Below, in pieces: positions 9,362-17,109 of a stretch of 37,528 bases of DNA (positions within the stretch are counted from its first letter, which is position 1; every line of letters starts with the position of its first letter). The translations under genes were made by a program, and so were the position numbers. The notes under the pieces were generated by a model. The model saw nothing but the letters and a program-made list of their open reading frames with translations. It made no database searches and had not been told where the DNA came from. This DNA comes from an uncultured Collinsella sp. (GTDB lineage Bacteria > Actinomycetota > Coriobacteriia > Coriobacteriales > Coriobacteriaceae), in contig CABUWV010000019.1 in NCBI GenBank assembly GCA_902495355.1, positions 1-37,528 of the forward strand, in the 5' to 3' direction.

Positions 9362-9385
9362 TTAAGGGGCCTCCGGGCCCCTTAA
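9362..9385. terminator. Hairpin terminator after the cinA gene
   Basis: Perfect 10-bp stem TTAAGGGGCC / GGCCCCTTAA with loop TCCG, starting 7 nt after the cinA stop. The ends of the stem supply A/T tracts on both sides, so it could act in either direction. It separates the long rnj-cinA operon from the recA promoter. Confidence 0.8.
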
Positions 9386-9460
9386 TTGTGGAGATAGGGA
9401 CCTCAGGCTCATTTGGCGTTTGTGCTGGTTGTAGATGTATTTTTGCCTGCCTTGTTCATA

Positions 9461-9522
9461 TTTGGTCCTTTTTGGTCAAGCATTTGGTCAGTGTTTGGTC
9501 GGCGTTTGGTTGGGTTTTGGAA
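9461..9522 (+). repeat. Helically phased TTTGGTC array upstream of recA
   Basis: TTTGGTC occurs at 9461, 9471, 9483 and 9494, then as TTTGGTt at 9505 and TTTGGaa at 9516, with spacings of 10, 12, 11, 11 and 11 bp. A looser TTTGGCG is at 9412. The array ends about 30 bp before the recA -35 box. The one-turn phasing suggests a protein-binding array or intrinsic bending; no function is known to me. Confidence 0.75.
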
Positions 9523-9552
9523 AGACCGCCTGCATATGATTGGCCTGAACGG

Positions 9553-9581
9553 TTGACCACGAACAGCCGTTCGTTTATTAT
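9553..9581 (+). promoter_or_regulatory. recA promoter with embedded LexA (SOS) box
   Basis: The -35 TTGACC (9553-9558), 17-bp spacer and -10 TATTAT (9576-9581) form a good sigma-70-type promoter. The spacer contains CGAACAGCCGTTCG (9560-9573), a perfect-arm CGAAC-N4-GTTCG dyad matching the LexA operators known from Gram-positive bacteria. LexA bound there would block RNA polymerase, so recA should be SOS-inducible. lexA itself is encoded in this window. Confidence 0.9.
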
Positions 9582-9611
9582 CGATGCAGGTTGTTAAGAG
9601 GAGGGCTATTC

Positions 9612-10760
9612 ATGGCCAAGAATTCAGGTCCCGTACGTACCGTTCATGCTCGCACGACGGGTAAAGAGCGCGATGAGATGATCGCCACCACCAAGGCCGA
9701 GATCGAGAAGAAATTCGGCCAGGGTTCCATCATGAGGTACGGCGACGGTGGTCCCGAGCTCGAGGTTGAGGCCATTCCCACGGGCGCCCTGGCCCTCGAT
9801 GCCGCTCTGGGTATCGGCGGTGTGCCGCGCGGCCGTATCGTCGAGATTTACGGTCCTGAGTCCTCCGGTAAGACGACGCTTTCGCTCGAGATCTTGGCCG
9901 AGGCCCAGGCTATGGGCGGCGTTGTGGCATTTATCGATGCCGAGCACGCGCTCGATCCCACGTATGCCGCGCGCATCGGCGTGGATATCGACGAGGTGCT
10001 CATTTCCCAGCCCGATACGGGTGAGCAGGCGCTCGAGATCGTTGACATGCTCGTGCGTTCCGGCGCCATCGATGCCATCGTCGTTGACTCCGTCGCTGCG
10101 CTGACCCCGCGTGCCGAGATCGAGGGAGAAATCGGCGACACTACGGTCGGTCTTCAGGCTCGCCTGATGAGCCAGGCGCTCCGCAAGCTCGCCGGCTCGC
10201 TGTCCAAGTCCAACACGACGTGCATCTTCATTAACCAGCTGCGTGAGAAGATCGGCGTCATGTTCGGCAACCCCGAGACCACGACGGGCGGCCGCGCCCT
10301 TAAGTTCTTCTCTTCGGTGCGTATCGACATTCGCCGCATCGACAGCATTAAGCTTAAGGACGAGGTTATCGGTAACCGCGTGCGCGCCAAGGTCGTTAAG
10401 AACAAGGTGGCAGCTCCGTTCCGTTCTGCTGAGTTCGACATCATGTACGGTACGGGCATCTCTAAGGAGGGCTCGATTCTGGACATGGCTGTCGAGTGCG
10501 GCATTTGCAAGAAGATGGGCTCCTGGTTTGCCTATGGCGAGGATAAGCTCGGCAACGGTCGCGAGGCCGCCAAGGCGTTTCTGCGCGAACACCCCGATTG
10601 CGCTGACGAGATTGAGCATAAGGTCCGCCTTGCCTGTGGACTTGAGTTTGATGACGATGCTCCGTCCGAGGTCGAGCTGACCGATCAGCCTGCGCCTGAG
10701 GAGTTTGACGAGCTTTACGCCATCGATGGTTCCGCCATGCTCGATGATGACGACGAGTAG
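9612..10760 (+). CDS. recA: Recombinase RecA
   Basis: Strand-exchange ATPase of homologous recombination, and co-protease that triggers LexA self-cleavage. From ATG 9612 it is 382 residues. Walker A GPESSGKTT is at residues 81-89; DAEHALDP, the loop-1 region, the FINQLREKIGVMFGNPETTTGG block and an acidic C-terminal tail (ending DDDDE) are all present. The start is set by the ribosome binding site AAGAGGAGG about 7 nt upstream and by family alignment; an upstream in-frame TTG at 9591 is not supported. It is expressed from its own SOS-controlled promoter and is followed after 11 nt by recX. Confidence 0.98.
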   Translation: MAKNSGPVRTVHARTTGKERDEMIATTKAEIEKKFGQGSIMRYGDGGPELEVEAIPTGALALDAALGIGGVPRGRIVEIYGPESSGKTTLSLEILAEAQAMGGVVAFIDAEHALDPTYAARIGVDIDEVLISQPDTGEQALEIVDMLVRSGAIDAIVVDSVAALTPRAEIEGEIGDTTVGLQARLMSQALRKLAGSLSKSNTTCIFINQLREKIGVMFGNPETTTGGRALKFFSSVRIDIRRIDSIKLKDEVIGNRVRAKVVKNKVAAPFRSAEFDIMYGTGISKEGSILDMAVECGICKKMGSWFAYGEDKLGNGREAAKAFLREHPDCADEIEHKVRLACGLEFDDDAPSEVELTDQPAPEEFDELYAIDGSAMLDDDDE

Positions 10761-10771
10761 CGGTTACGCTC

Positions 10772-11464
10772 ATGTCGTATACGGTGACCGAGGCCACGGT
10801 CGTCTTTCCCGATAAGAAGGCGGCCTCCTCGTTCTCGAGCGGGTATGCGTCCAAAAAGCCTTGCGCACATATCGATTGTGAGCTTGAGGGCGGTTTTGAG
10901 CGGTCCATTTGGATTCCCGTGCGGGTCGCGCGCCTGTATGTCAAAAATCGCCCCGATCTGCCCTGCGATTGGGATAACTTTCGTGAGGCGGTGCAGCTCA
11001 TCGAGCGTAAATGTGCGCTTACCATGGTGACCGAGATGTTATCGCGCCGCGACCATGCGACGGGTGAGGTCCGTGACAAGCTGGCTCGCTACGGCTTTCA
11101 CCAGCCCGCGATCGATTTCGCCGTCGAGCGCGCCACCGAGTATCACTTTTTAGACGAGAACCGCTTTTGCTCGTACTTTATCGAGGAGCGCAAACGGCGC
11201 GGTTGGGGACAGCGCAAAATTGAGACCGAGCTCAAGCGCCGTCATGTCGTGCTCGATGACATTCCCGGTTATCCCGAAGATTATTTTGCCGTCGAAGACG
11301 ATTTGGCGCGTGCGTCAGCCCTGCTCGCCAAGCGGCGTGTTCCAGAGACGCGCGGATTCGAAAAACTGGTTCGGTTTTTGATGGGCAAAGGCTTCTCGTA
11401 TCACATCGCCGCCGATGCCGTTAAGGCACGTCTCGATGCCGAACGCGAGGAATGTGCGGTTTAG
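10772..11464 (+). CDS. recX: Regulatory protein RecX
   Basis: Modulator of RecA filament growth, 230 residues. The three-helix repeats typical of RecX are visible: SRRDHATGEVRDKLARYGF, then YFIEERKRRGWGQRKIETEL, then KLVRFLMGKGFSYHIAADAV near the end. The first ~90 residues are a family-typical variable extension with no clear domain. It follows recA by 11 nt with no intervening promoter, so it should be induced together with recA. There is no strong ribosome binding site, consistent with read-through coupling from recA. Confidence 0.93.
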   Translation: MSYTVTEATVVFPDKKAASSFSSGYASKKPCAHIDCELEGGFERSIWIPVRVARLYVKNRPDLPCDWDNFREAVQLIERKCALTMVTEMLSRRDHATGEVRDKLARYGFHQPAIDFAVERATEYHFLDENRFCSYFIEERKRRGWGQRKIETELKRRHVVLDDIPGYPEDYFAVEDDLARASALLAKRRVPETRGFEKLVRFLMGKGFSYHIAADAVKARLDAEREECAV

Positions 11465-11478
11465 GCGTATGCGTTTTG

Positions 11479-11521
11479 TGGCCCTGCCGTTCACCGCGTT
11501 TTAGCCGCCGTGCCGGGGCCA
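11479..11521 (+). terminator. Possible terminator after recX
   Basis: TGGCCC (11479-11484) can pair with GGGCCA (11516-11521) around a long loop, followed by TTTATTT. The stem is short and the loop large, so this is a weak call. Confidence 0.35.
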
Positions 11522-11526
11522 TTTAT

Positions 11527-11555
11527 TTGACAGTTGTTGTGGTTCAACGTACGAT
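11527..11555 (+). promoter_or_regulatory. Promoter of the rny operon
   Basis: Consensus -35 TTGACA (11527-11532), 17-bp spacer, and -10 TACGAT (11550-11555). It lies about 165 nt upstream of the rny start, giving a long 5' leader. Confidence 0.8.
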
Positions 11556-11584
11556 AAACACTGTCATTTGCTTTGTGATATGTG

Positions 11585-11686
11585 CTCATCTGTGATGAGT
11601 TTGTTTATATGTTTATCTGTATCCGACCCGCATAAGCTGCGCCCATATTACTCAAATGTCGCGAGCCGTTCGTAAGGACGGTTCGC
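11585..11686 (+). promoter_or_regulatory. Structured 5' leader of rny
   Basis: Two hairpins lie in the predicted rny leader. CTCATC-TGT-GATGAG (11585-11599) is followed by a T-rich run. GCGAGCCGT / ACGGTTCGC (11661-11669 and 11678-11686) is a 9-bp stem with one G-T pair and loop TCGTAAGG, followed by TTTG. These could be attenuators or RNase cleavage sites; the function is inferred only. Confidence 0.45.
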
Positions 11687-11721
11687 TTTGTAGTGTAACG
11701 AATCCATAAAAAGGAGTGAGC

Positions 11722-13272
11722 ATGCCTATCATCGCAGCGCTCGTTGGCATCGTTTTGGGTGCCATCGCCGCCATTGCCTACATGCGCACCACCAAGCAGG
11801 GTAGTCTTCACGAGGCCGACGAAAAGATCCAGTCGGCATACGCACAGGCTGAGTCCCTGATCGGTGATGCTAAGCGTCAGGCCGAGACCCTCAAAAAAGA
11901 GGCTCTGCTCGAGGCTAAAGAGGAGATCATCAAGAACAAGCAGGCCGCCGAGGCCGAGGACAAGCAGCGTAAGAGCGAGATTCGTACGCTCGAGAACCGT
12001 GTGATGCAGCGCGAGGAGTCCCTTGATCGCCGAAACGACGCTCTCGACAAGCGTGAGCACCAGCTGTCCAGCCAGGCCGGTCAGGTCGAGAAGCGCTCCC
12101 GCGAGCTTGAGGAGCTCTGCGCCAAGCAGACCTCCGAGCTCGAGCGAATCGCCGACCTGACCCGCGAGGACGCCCACAAGGAGCTCCTCGATAAGGTTCG
12201 CGGCGAGGTCACCCACGAGGCCGCCACGATCATTCGCGAGTCCGAGCAGCAGGTTCGCGCCGAGTGCCACAAGACCGCCCAGGAGATTCTGTCCTTGGCG
12301 ATTCAGCGCTGTGCCGCCGACCACACTGCCGAGGTCACCGTTACCTCCGTACACATTCCCTCTGATGACCTCAAGGGCCGTATCATCGGTCGCGAGGGTC
12401 GCAACATCCGGACCTTCGAGCAGGTTTCCGGCGTCAACCTCGTGATCGACGACACGCCCGAGACCGTCGTTCTTTCGAGCTTCGACCCGGTCCGTCGTGA
12501 GACCGCCCGTGTTGCCCTCGAGAACCTCATCGCCGACGGCCGCATTCACCCCGCCCGCATCGAGGAGATGTATCACAAGGCTGCCGACCTGGTTCAGCAG
12601 CGCGTGCGCGAGGCTGGCGAGCAGGCTGCCTTCGATACCGGCATCCACGACCTGCACCCCGAGATCGTCAAGACCCTTGGTGCCCTGCGTTACCGTACCT
12701 CGTTTGGTCAGAACGTGCTTCAGCACTCCCTCGAAGTCTCTGACCTGTGCGGCGTGATGGCTTCCGAGCTTGGCCTGGACGTTGTGACCGCCAAGCGCGC
12801 CGGCCTGCTGCACGACCTGGGCAAGGCAATCGACCATGACGTCGAGGGCCCGCATGCCGTCATCGGCGCCGAGCTTGCCCGCCGTTATGGCGAGAAGCCC
12901 GTTATCGTCCACGCTATCGAGGCTCACCATGCCGACGTCGACCCCAACACGGTGCTCGATGTCCTGGTACAGGCCGCCGATGCTGTCTCTGCCTCTCGCC
13001 CCGGTGCCCGTCGCGAGTCTGCCGAGAACTACATCAAGCGTCTTGAGAAGCTCGAGGAGATCGCTAACTCCCATGATGGCGTCGAGCGTACCTATGCCAT
13101 GCAGGCTGGTCGCGAGGTCCACGTCATGGTTCAGCCGGACAAGATCTCCGATGCCCAGTCCACGGTCCTGGCTCACGATATCGCCCATCAGATCGAGGAA
13201 GAGATGGAGTATCCCGGTCAGGTGCGCGTCGTCGTGATTCGCGAGAGCCGCGCTGTCGATATCGCTAAATAA
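11722..13272 (+). CDS. rny: Ribonuclease Y
   Basis: Membrane-anchored endoribonuclease that starts mRNA decay. The 516-residue protein has an N-terminal membrane helix (residues ~3-20), then a long charged coiled coil (~30-190). The KH domain has the motif GRIIGREGRNIRTFE (~220-235), and the HD phosphohydrolase domain has the catalytic HD at about residues 364-365 (LLHDLGKAIDHD) and a later EAHH motif. ATG 11722 is preceded by AAGGAG at 6-nt spacing; an in-frame GTG at 11716 lies within the ribosome binding site and is rejected. RNase J at the left end of the window means both major decay nucleases are encoded here. Confidence 0.97.
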   Translation: MPIIAALVGIVLGAIAAIAYMRTTKQGSLHEADEKIQSAYAQAESLIGDAKRQAETLKKEALLEAKEEIIKNKQAAEAEDKQRKSEIRTLENRVMQREESLDRRNDALDKREHQLSSQAGQVEKRSRELEELCAKQTSELERIADLTREDAHKELLDKVRGEVTHEAATIIRESEQQVRAECHKTAQEILSLAIQRCAADHTAEVTVTSVHIPSDDLKGRIIGREGRNIRTFEQVSGVNLVIDDTPETVVLSSFDPVRRETARVALENLIADGRIHPARIEEMYHKAADLVQQRVREAGEQAAFDTGIHDLHPEIVKTLGALRYRTSFGQNVLQHSLEVSDLCGVMASELGLDVVTAKRAGLLHDLGKAIDHDVEGPHAVIGAELARRYGEKPVIVHAIEAHHADVDPNTVLDVLVQAADAVSASRPGARRESAENYIKRLEKLEEIANSHDGVERTYAMQAGREVHVMVQPDKISDAQSTVLAHDIAHQIEEEMEYPGQVRVVVIRESRAVDIAK

Positions 13273-13273
13273 C

Positions 13274-14359
13274 ATGAGCGACGCGAACGAGCTCATCTCA
13301 TTTATCGCGTCGATGTCGGGGGAGGGCAACCTTCGCGTCGAGGAGAACCTTGGCGAGGGTTATGTCCGCCTCCGCGTTTCGGAGGCCGAGCGGCGCCAGG
13401 CAAAGCACGACATTCAGCATGTCGAGGATATCGTCATTGAAATGCTCCGTAATGCTCGCGATGCTGGCGCCGACAAAGTCTATCTCGCTACGACCAAGGA
13501 AGATGGCGTCCGCACGCTTGTCTTTCTGGATAACGGTTCGGGCGTTCCGCAGGATATGCAAGAGCGAATCTTCGATGCCCGTGTTACCTCCAAGCTCGAG
13601 AGCATGAAGATGGACCGTTGGGGCGTTCACGGTCGTGGCATGGCATTGTTTTCGATCAAGCAGAACACCGACGAGGCCCGCGTGGTTACGTCCGGTGTCG
13701 ATCTTGGCTCAGCCTTTAAGGTGAGCGTTGCGGCCGACCGCCTCAGTGAGCGTGCCGATCAGTCCAGCTGGCCCCAGGCCGTCAAGGATGAGGACGGGCG
13801 TTATGTCTGTGCTCGCGGTCCGCATAATATTATTCGCGCTGCTTGTGAGTTTGCGCTCGAGGAGTTGCGTGGTTGCGATGTCTATCTTGGTTCTCCGTCT
13901 GAGATTGCCGCGACCCTTTATGCTCAGGCGTCAAGTCGGCTCGATACGTCGCGTCTCCTGTTCATTGATGACGAGAGCGAGCTTCCAGTTGTCGATCGTT
14001 TAGGCCTTGCCTCTGATGCCGAGGACTTTATCCGTATCTGTTCGGGTTTGGGTCTTGAGATGTCTGAGCGCACGGCCCATCGCATTTTGGCAGGGCAGAT
14101 TAAGCCCGTTCGCGGTGTGACTGCGCGTCTGCTGCGCGAGCGTGATTCGTCCTCGCATGCGCCGGCTCCTGTCGATCTTGCGAAAGATCGTCGCGGGCTA
14201 CGTATTGCCAAGGATGACATGGCACAGTTTTCGCGTGCTGTGGAGCGCGACTTTAATGACCTTGCCGCCCGGTACTATCTCAACCTTTGCGGCGACCCAA
14301 AGATTCGTGTTTCGCGTGATCGAATCACCGTGACCTTCGATCTTGCCAAAGAGGAATAG
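13274..14359 (+). CDS. GHKL-type ATP-binding protein of unknown function
   Basis: Cytoplasmic protein of 361 residues with a Bergerat ATP-binding fold as in Hsp90, MutL and histidine kinases. The N box EMLRNARDAGA has Glu56 and Asn60, the G1 box is FLDNGSGVP (Asp86), and the G2-like lid motif is GVHGRGMAL (117-125). No H-box, membrane segment or MutL C-terminal domain is visible, so it is neither a complete histidine kinase nor MutL. The C-terminal ~200 residues are not recognised. It starts 1 nt after rny with no clear ribosome binding site, implying translational coupling with RNase Y, and precedes spoVS. A role with RNase Y or SpoVS is a guess from position. Confidence 0.8.
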   Translation: MSDANELISFIASMSGEGNLRVEENLGEGYVRLRVSEAERRQAKHDIQHVEDIVIEMLRNARDAGADKVYLATTKEDGVRTLVFLDNGSGVPQDMQERIFDARVTSKLESMKMDRWGVHGRGMALFSIKQNTDEARVVTSGVDLGSAFKVSVAADRLSERADQSSWPQAVKDEDGRYVCARGPHNIIRAACEFALEELRGCDVYLGSPSEIAATLYAQASSRLDTSRLLFIDDESELPVVDRLGLASDAEDFIRICSGLGLEMSERTAHRILAGQIKPVRGVTARLLRERDSSSHAPAPVDLAKDRRGLRIAKDDMAQFSRAVERDFNDLAARYYLNLCGDPKIRVSRDRITVTFDLAKEE

Positions 14360-14365
14360 TGCCTT

Positions 14366-14387
14366 TACCGAGTCCACTCGGTACGAT
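14366..14387 (+). promoter_or_regulatory. Palindrome and possible promoter element before spoVS
   Basis: TACCGAGTCCACTCGGTA (14366-14383) is an 8-bp perfect inverted repeat with a 2-nt centre, lying between the ATPase stop and spoVS. It runs into TACGAT (14382-14387), the same hexamer used as the -10 of rny, but no good -35 is visible. It may be an operator or a small attenuator hairpin. Confidence 0.5.
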
Positions 14388-14433
14388 AAAGTTATTGCAG
14401 TTAAAACGTACTTTTAAACGCAGGAGTTTCTTC

Positions 14434-14751
14434 ATGGATTGCCTGAAGGTATCAAGCAAATCATCGCCCGCGTCCGTTGCCGGCGCCATCGCCGGCATGG
14501 TCAAGGATGGTGTACCCGTCAACATCCAGTGTGTCGGCGCCGGTGCGGTCAACCAGGCCATTAAGGCCGTGGCTATCGCGCGCGGTTTTTTGATTCCAAC
14601 CGGTTTTGATATTTCCTGCGCGCCCGTGTTCTCCGACATCCTCATTAACGGGGAGTCGCGCACGGCCATCCGCCTTTCTATCTACGTTCACCAGATCAAT
14701 CGAGCTGCTATGGATAACGTCGTCATTGATGATGTTAAGCCTGTGGCATAG
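14434..14751 (+). CDS. spoVS: Stage V sporulation protein S family (SpoVS)
   Basis: SpoVS/Alba-like small protein of 105 residues, very close to the family in length and sequence: MDCLKVSSKSSPASVAGAIA, then VGAGAVNQAIKAVAIARGF, ending in HQINRAAMDNV. In Bacillus it affects spore coat and septum formation; structurally it resembles nucleic-acid-binding Alba proteins. ATG 14434 follows CAGGAG by about 7 nt; the frame is open to 14359 but that region carries the palindrome. Placement between the rny/ATPase pair and miaB mirrors rny-spoVS neighbourhoods in Firmicutes. Coriobacteriia are not known to sporulate, so the role here is probably RNA- or DNA-related. Confidence 0.93.
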   Translation: MDCLKVSSKSSPASVAGAIAGMVKDGVPVNIQCVGAGAVNQAIKAVAIARGFLIPTGFDISCAPVFSDILINGESRTAIRLSIYVHQINRAAMDNVVIDDVKPVA

Positions 14752-14800
14752 CTTCTGCTTGCCTCGATTTGCCTCCCTTCCATCGTTAGGACTTATGCAC

Positions 14801-16171
14801 ATGGACCAGCGTTCCGTACGCGATATTCTTGCCGGTAAAACCTACTTTATCCGCACCTTTGGCTGCCAGATGAATCAGCACGATTCCGAGCGCGTGAGCG
14901 GTCTGCTCGATTCGTATGGTTGCCTCATGGCGCTCGATCCCGAGCATGCCGATATCGTTGTCTTCATGACATGCTGTGTGCGTGAGGCCGCCGATACGCG
15001 CCTGTACGGTCAGTGCAATTCCTGCAAAAGCCTGCCGCCTTCGCCTTCGGGCAAGCGTGTGGTTGCCGTGGGCGGCTGCATTGCGCAGCGTGATGGCGAG
15101 GGCCTGCTCACCAACGTCGATAACGTCAATGTCATCTTTGGCACGCATTCTATCGCACATGTGGCCGAGCTCATTGCCGAGGCGTTCCTTGACGGCAAGC
15201 GTCATATCCGCACCAATGAGCATGAGGATACGGATGCCATGAGCATGCCGTGGCATCGCGAGACCCAGTATCACGCCTGGGTGCCCATCATGACGGGCTG
15301 CAATAATTTCTGCACCTACTGCATCGTGCCGTACGTGCGCGGTCGCGAAAAGAGCCGCCCCTTCGAGGAGATTGTCGACGAGGTGACCGCTTTGGTGCGC
15401 CAGGGTGTGCGTGAGATTACGCTGCTGGGCCAAAACGTTAACTCATATGGTCGCGATCTGTTTGGCAAGCCGCGTTTTGCCGATTTGCTGCGCGCGGTGG
15501 GCGATACGGGCGTCGAGCGCATCTTCTTTACCTCTTCTCATCCTAAGGATCTGCTGCCCGAGACCATCGACGCTATGGCCGAGACGCCCGCCGTCATGCC
15601 GCAGCTTCACTTGGCCGTTCAGTCGGGCTCCACGCGCATCCTCAAAGAGATGAATCGCCGTTATACACGCGAGGACTATTTGGGCCTGGTCGATCGCATT
15701 CGCAACCGTATGCCCGATATCGCGCTCTCGACCGACATTATCGTTGGCTTCCCGGGCGAGACTGAAGAAGACTTTGAGCAGACGCTTTCACTTGCCGAGA
15801 CGGTCCGCTATGCCCAGGCCTATACCTTCATCTATTCCAAGCGCGCCGGTACCCCGGCCGCAGAGATTGAAGATCCTACGCCGCATGAGGTTATTCTCGA
15901 GCGTTTCAACCGCCTGGTTAAGGTTATCGAGACCACGGCACACGAGTATAACCAGGGTGAGCTTCATACTGTGGTTCCGGCGCTCATTGAGGGAACGAGT
16001 AAAAAGAACGACGCGGTCCTGCTGGGCAAGAGTCCTAAGAATCAGACCGTTCATGCGCCTATCCCCGAGGGTTACAGCATCGATCAGCTTGTTGGCAAGA
16101 TCGTTGATGTTGACGTTGATGTTGCCAAGACCTGGTATTTGTCCGGCTCCGTTGTGGGCGAGCCGCGCTAA
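14801..16171 (+). CDS. miaB: tRNA-2-methylthio-N6-dimethylallyladenosine synthase MiaB
   Basis: Radical-SAM methylthiotransferase converting i6A37 to ms2i6A37 in tRNAs. The 456-residue protein has the N-terminal TFGCQMNQHDSE motif (Cys22) and two further cluster cysteines. The radical-SAM motif CNNFCTYC has Cys at 167, 171 and 174, followed by IVPYVRGREKSRP, and a C-terminal TRAM domain ends the protein. ATG 14801 is chosen with TTAGGA about 9 nt upstream; ATG 14795 is in frame but too close to it. The gene ends in a 1-nt overlap with miaA, which makes the substrate of MiaB. Confidence 0.97.
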   Translation: MDQRSVRDILAGKTYFIRTFGCQMNQHDSERVSGLLDSYGCLMALDPEHADIVVFMTCCVREAADTRLYGQCNSCKSLPPSPSGKRVVAVGGCIAQRDGEGLLTNVDNVNVIFGTHSIAHVAELIAEAFLDGKRHIRTNEHEDTDAMSMPWHRETQYHAWVPIMTGCNNFCTYCIVPYVRGREKSRPFEEIVDEVTALVRQGVREITLLGQNVNSYGRDLFGKPRFADLLRAVGDTGVERIFFTSSHPKDLLPETIDAMAETPAVMPQLHLAVQSGSTRILKEMNRRYTREDYLGLVDRIRNRMPDIALSTDIIVGFPGETEEDFEQTLSLAETVRYAQAYTFIYSKRAGTPAAEIEDPTPHEVILERFNRLVKVIETTAHEYNQGELHTVVPALIEGTSKKNDAVLLGKSPKNQTVHAPIPEGYSIDQLVGKIVDVDVDVAKTWYLSGSVVGEPR

Positions 16172-17109
16172 TGGTTTCTTCCGGGGTAGGTCTTTCCGCC
16201 GTTGCGATCGTCGGTCCGACGGCGGTTGGTAAGAGTGATGTTGCCGACCGTTTGGCCGCTCGTCTTTCGTCCGAAGTGCTGTCGTGCGATGCGATGCAAA
16301 TCTATCGCGGCATGGACATCGGTACCGCAAAGATGACGCCCGATGAGTGTACGGCGCCGCTGCGTCTCGTCGACATTGTAGAGCCGGGTGTGGCATATTC
16401 TGCTGCGCTTTATCAGGCTGACGCTCGCGCGCATGTTGAGCGCTTGCTTGGCGAGGGCCGCCTGCCGGTGTTTTGCGGGGGTACGGGGCTGTATCTCAAG
16501 GCCGCCCTCGATGAGATGGACTTTCCCTCGGGTGAACTTGAGGACGATCGCCGTGCGGGCTATCAGGAGCTTGCCGAGCGTATTGGCGAGGAGGGACTGC
16601 ATGCCCTGCTTGCCGAGCGCGACCCCGAGTCCGCTGCGGTCATCCACCCCCATAATGTTCGCCGCGTGATTCGCGCTCTCGAAATGCACGATGATGGAGT
16701 GTCCTACGCGCAGCAAAAGTCGCAGTTTAGTGTTCCGCGCGAGCATTATCACGCTTTGTGGTTTGGTCTGACGCGTAATCGCGAGATGCTCTACGAGCGC
16801 ATTAACCTGCGCGTCGACCTGATGTTTGAGCAGGGCCTTGTCGATGAGGTTCGCGGTCTTATGGACCAGGGGCTGGCAGATGCCCTGACTTCGATGCAGG
16901 CGATTGGCTATAAAGAGATTATCGATGCCTTTAACGGCGTGATTTCTATGGATGAGGCTCGCGAACTCATCAAGATGCGTTCGCGTCGCTATGCCAAGCG
17001 TCAGCTTTCGTGGTTTAAACGCGATGACCGTATCGTGTGGTTCGATATGGACGAGTTTACGATCGATGAGGTCGTTGAGGACATCCTGCATCGTATTGAG
17101 GCTGTCTAA
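16171..17109 (+). CDS. miaA: tRNA dimethylallyltransferase MiaA
   Basis: Transfers a dimethylallyl group to A37 of tRNAs reading UNN codons, the step before MiaB. The 312-residue protein has the P-loop GPTAVGKSD near residue 16, the conserved SCDAMQIYRGMDIGTAK block, the CGGTGLYLKA motif, and the RRYAKRQLSWFKRD block near the C-terminus. It starts on the miaB stop (TAATG) and ends the same way on hflX. The miaB-miaA-hflX order is a conserved tRNA-modification and ribosome-rescue operon. Confidence 0.97.
   Translation: MVSSGVGLSAVAIVGPTAVGKSDVADRLAARLSSEVLSCDAMQIYRGMDIGTAKMTPDECTAPLRLVDIVEPGVAYSAALYQADARAHVERLLGEGRLPVFCGGTGLYLKAALDEMDFPSGELEDDRRAGYQELAERIGEEGLHALLAERDPESAAVIHPHNVRRVIRALEMHDDGVSYAQQKSQFSVPREHYHALWFGLTRNREMLYERINLRVDLMFEQGLVDEVRGLMDQGLADALTSMQAIGYKEIIDAFNGVISMDEARELIKMRSRRYAKRQLSWFKRDDRIVWFDMDEFTIDEVVEDILHRIEAV

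Noticed and set aside
11605..13329. A 574-codon open frame on the minus strand opposite rny
   Set aside because: Low-complexity Gly/Leu/Asp sequence that mirrors the RNase Y codons; no ribosome binding site or domain.
14606..14800. N-terminal extension of MiaB overlapping spoVS
   Set aside because: It would overlap a clear spoVS gene; the MiaB family start and a ribosome binding site support 14801.
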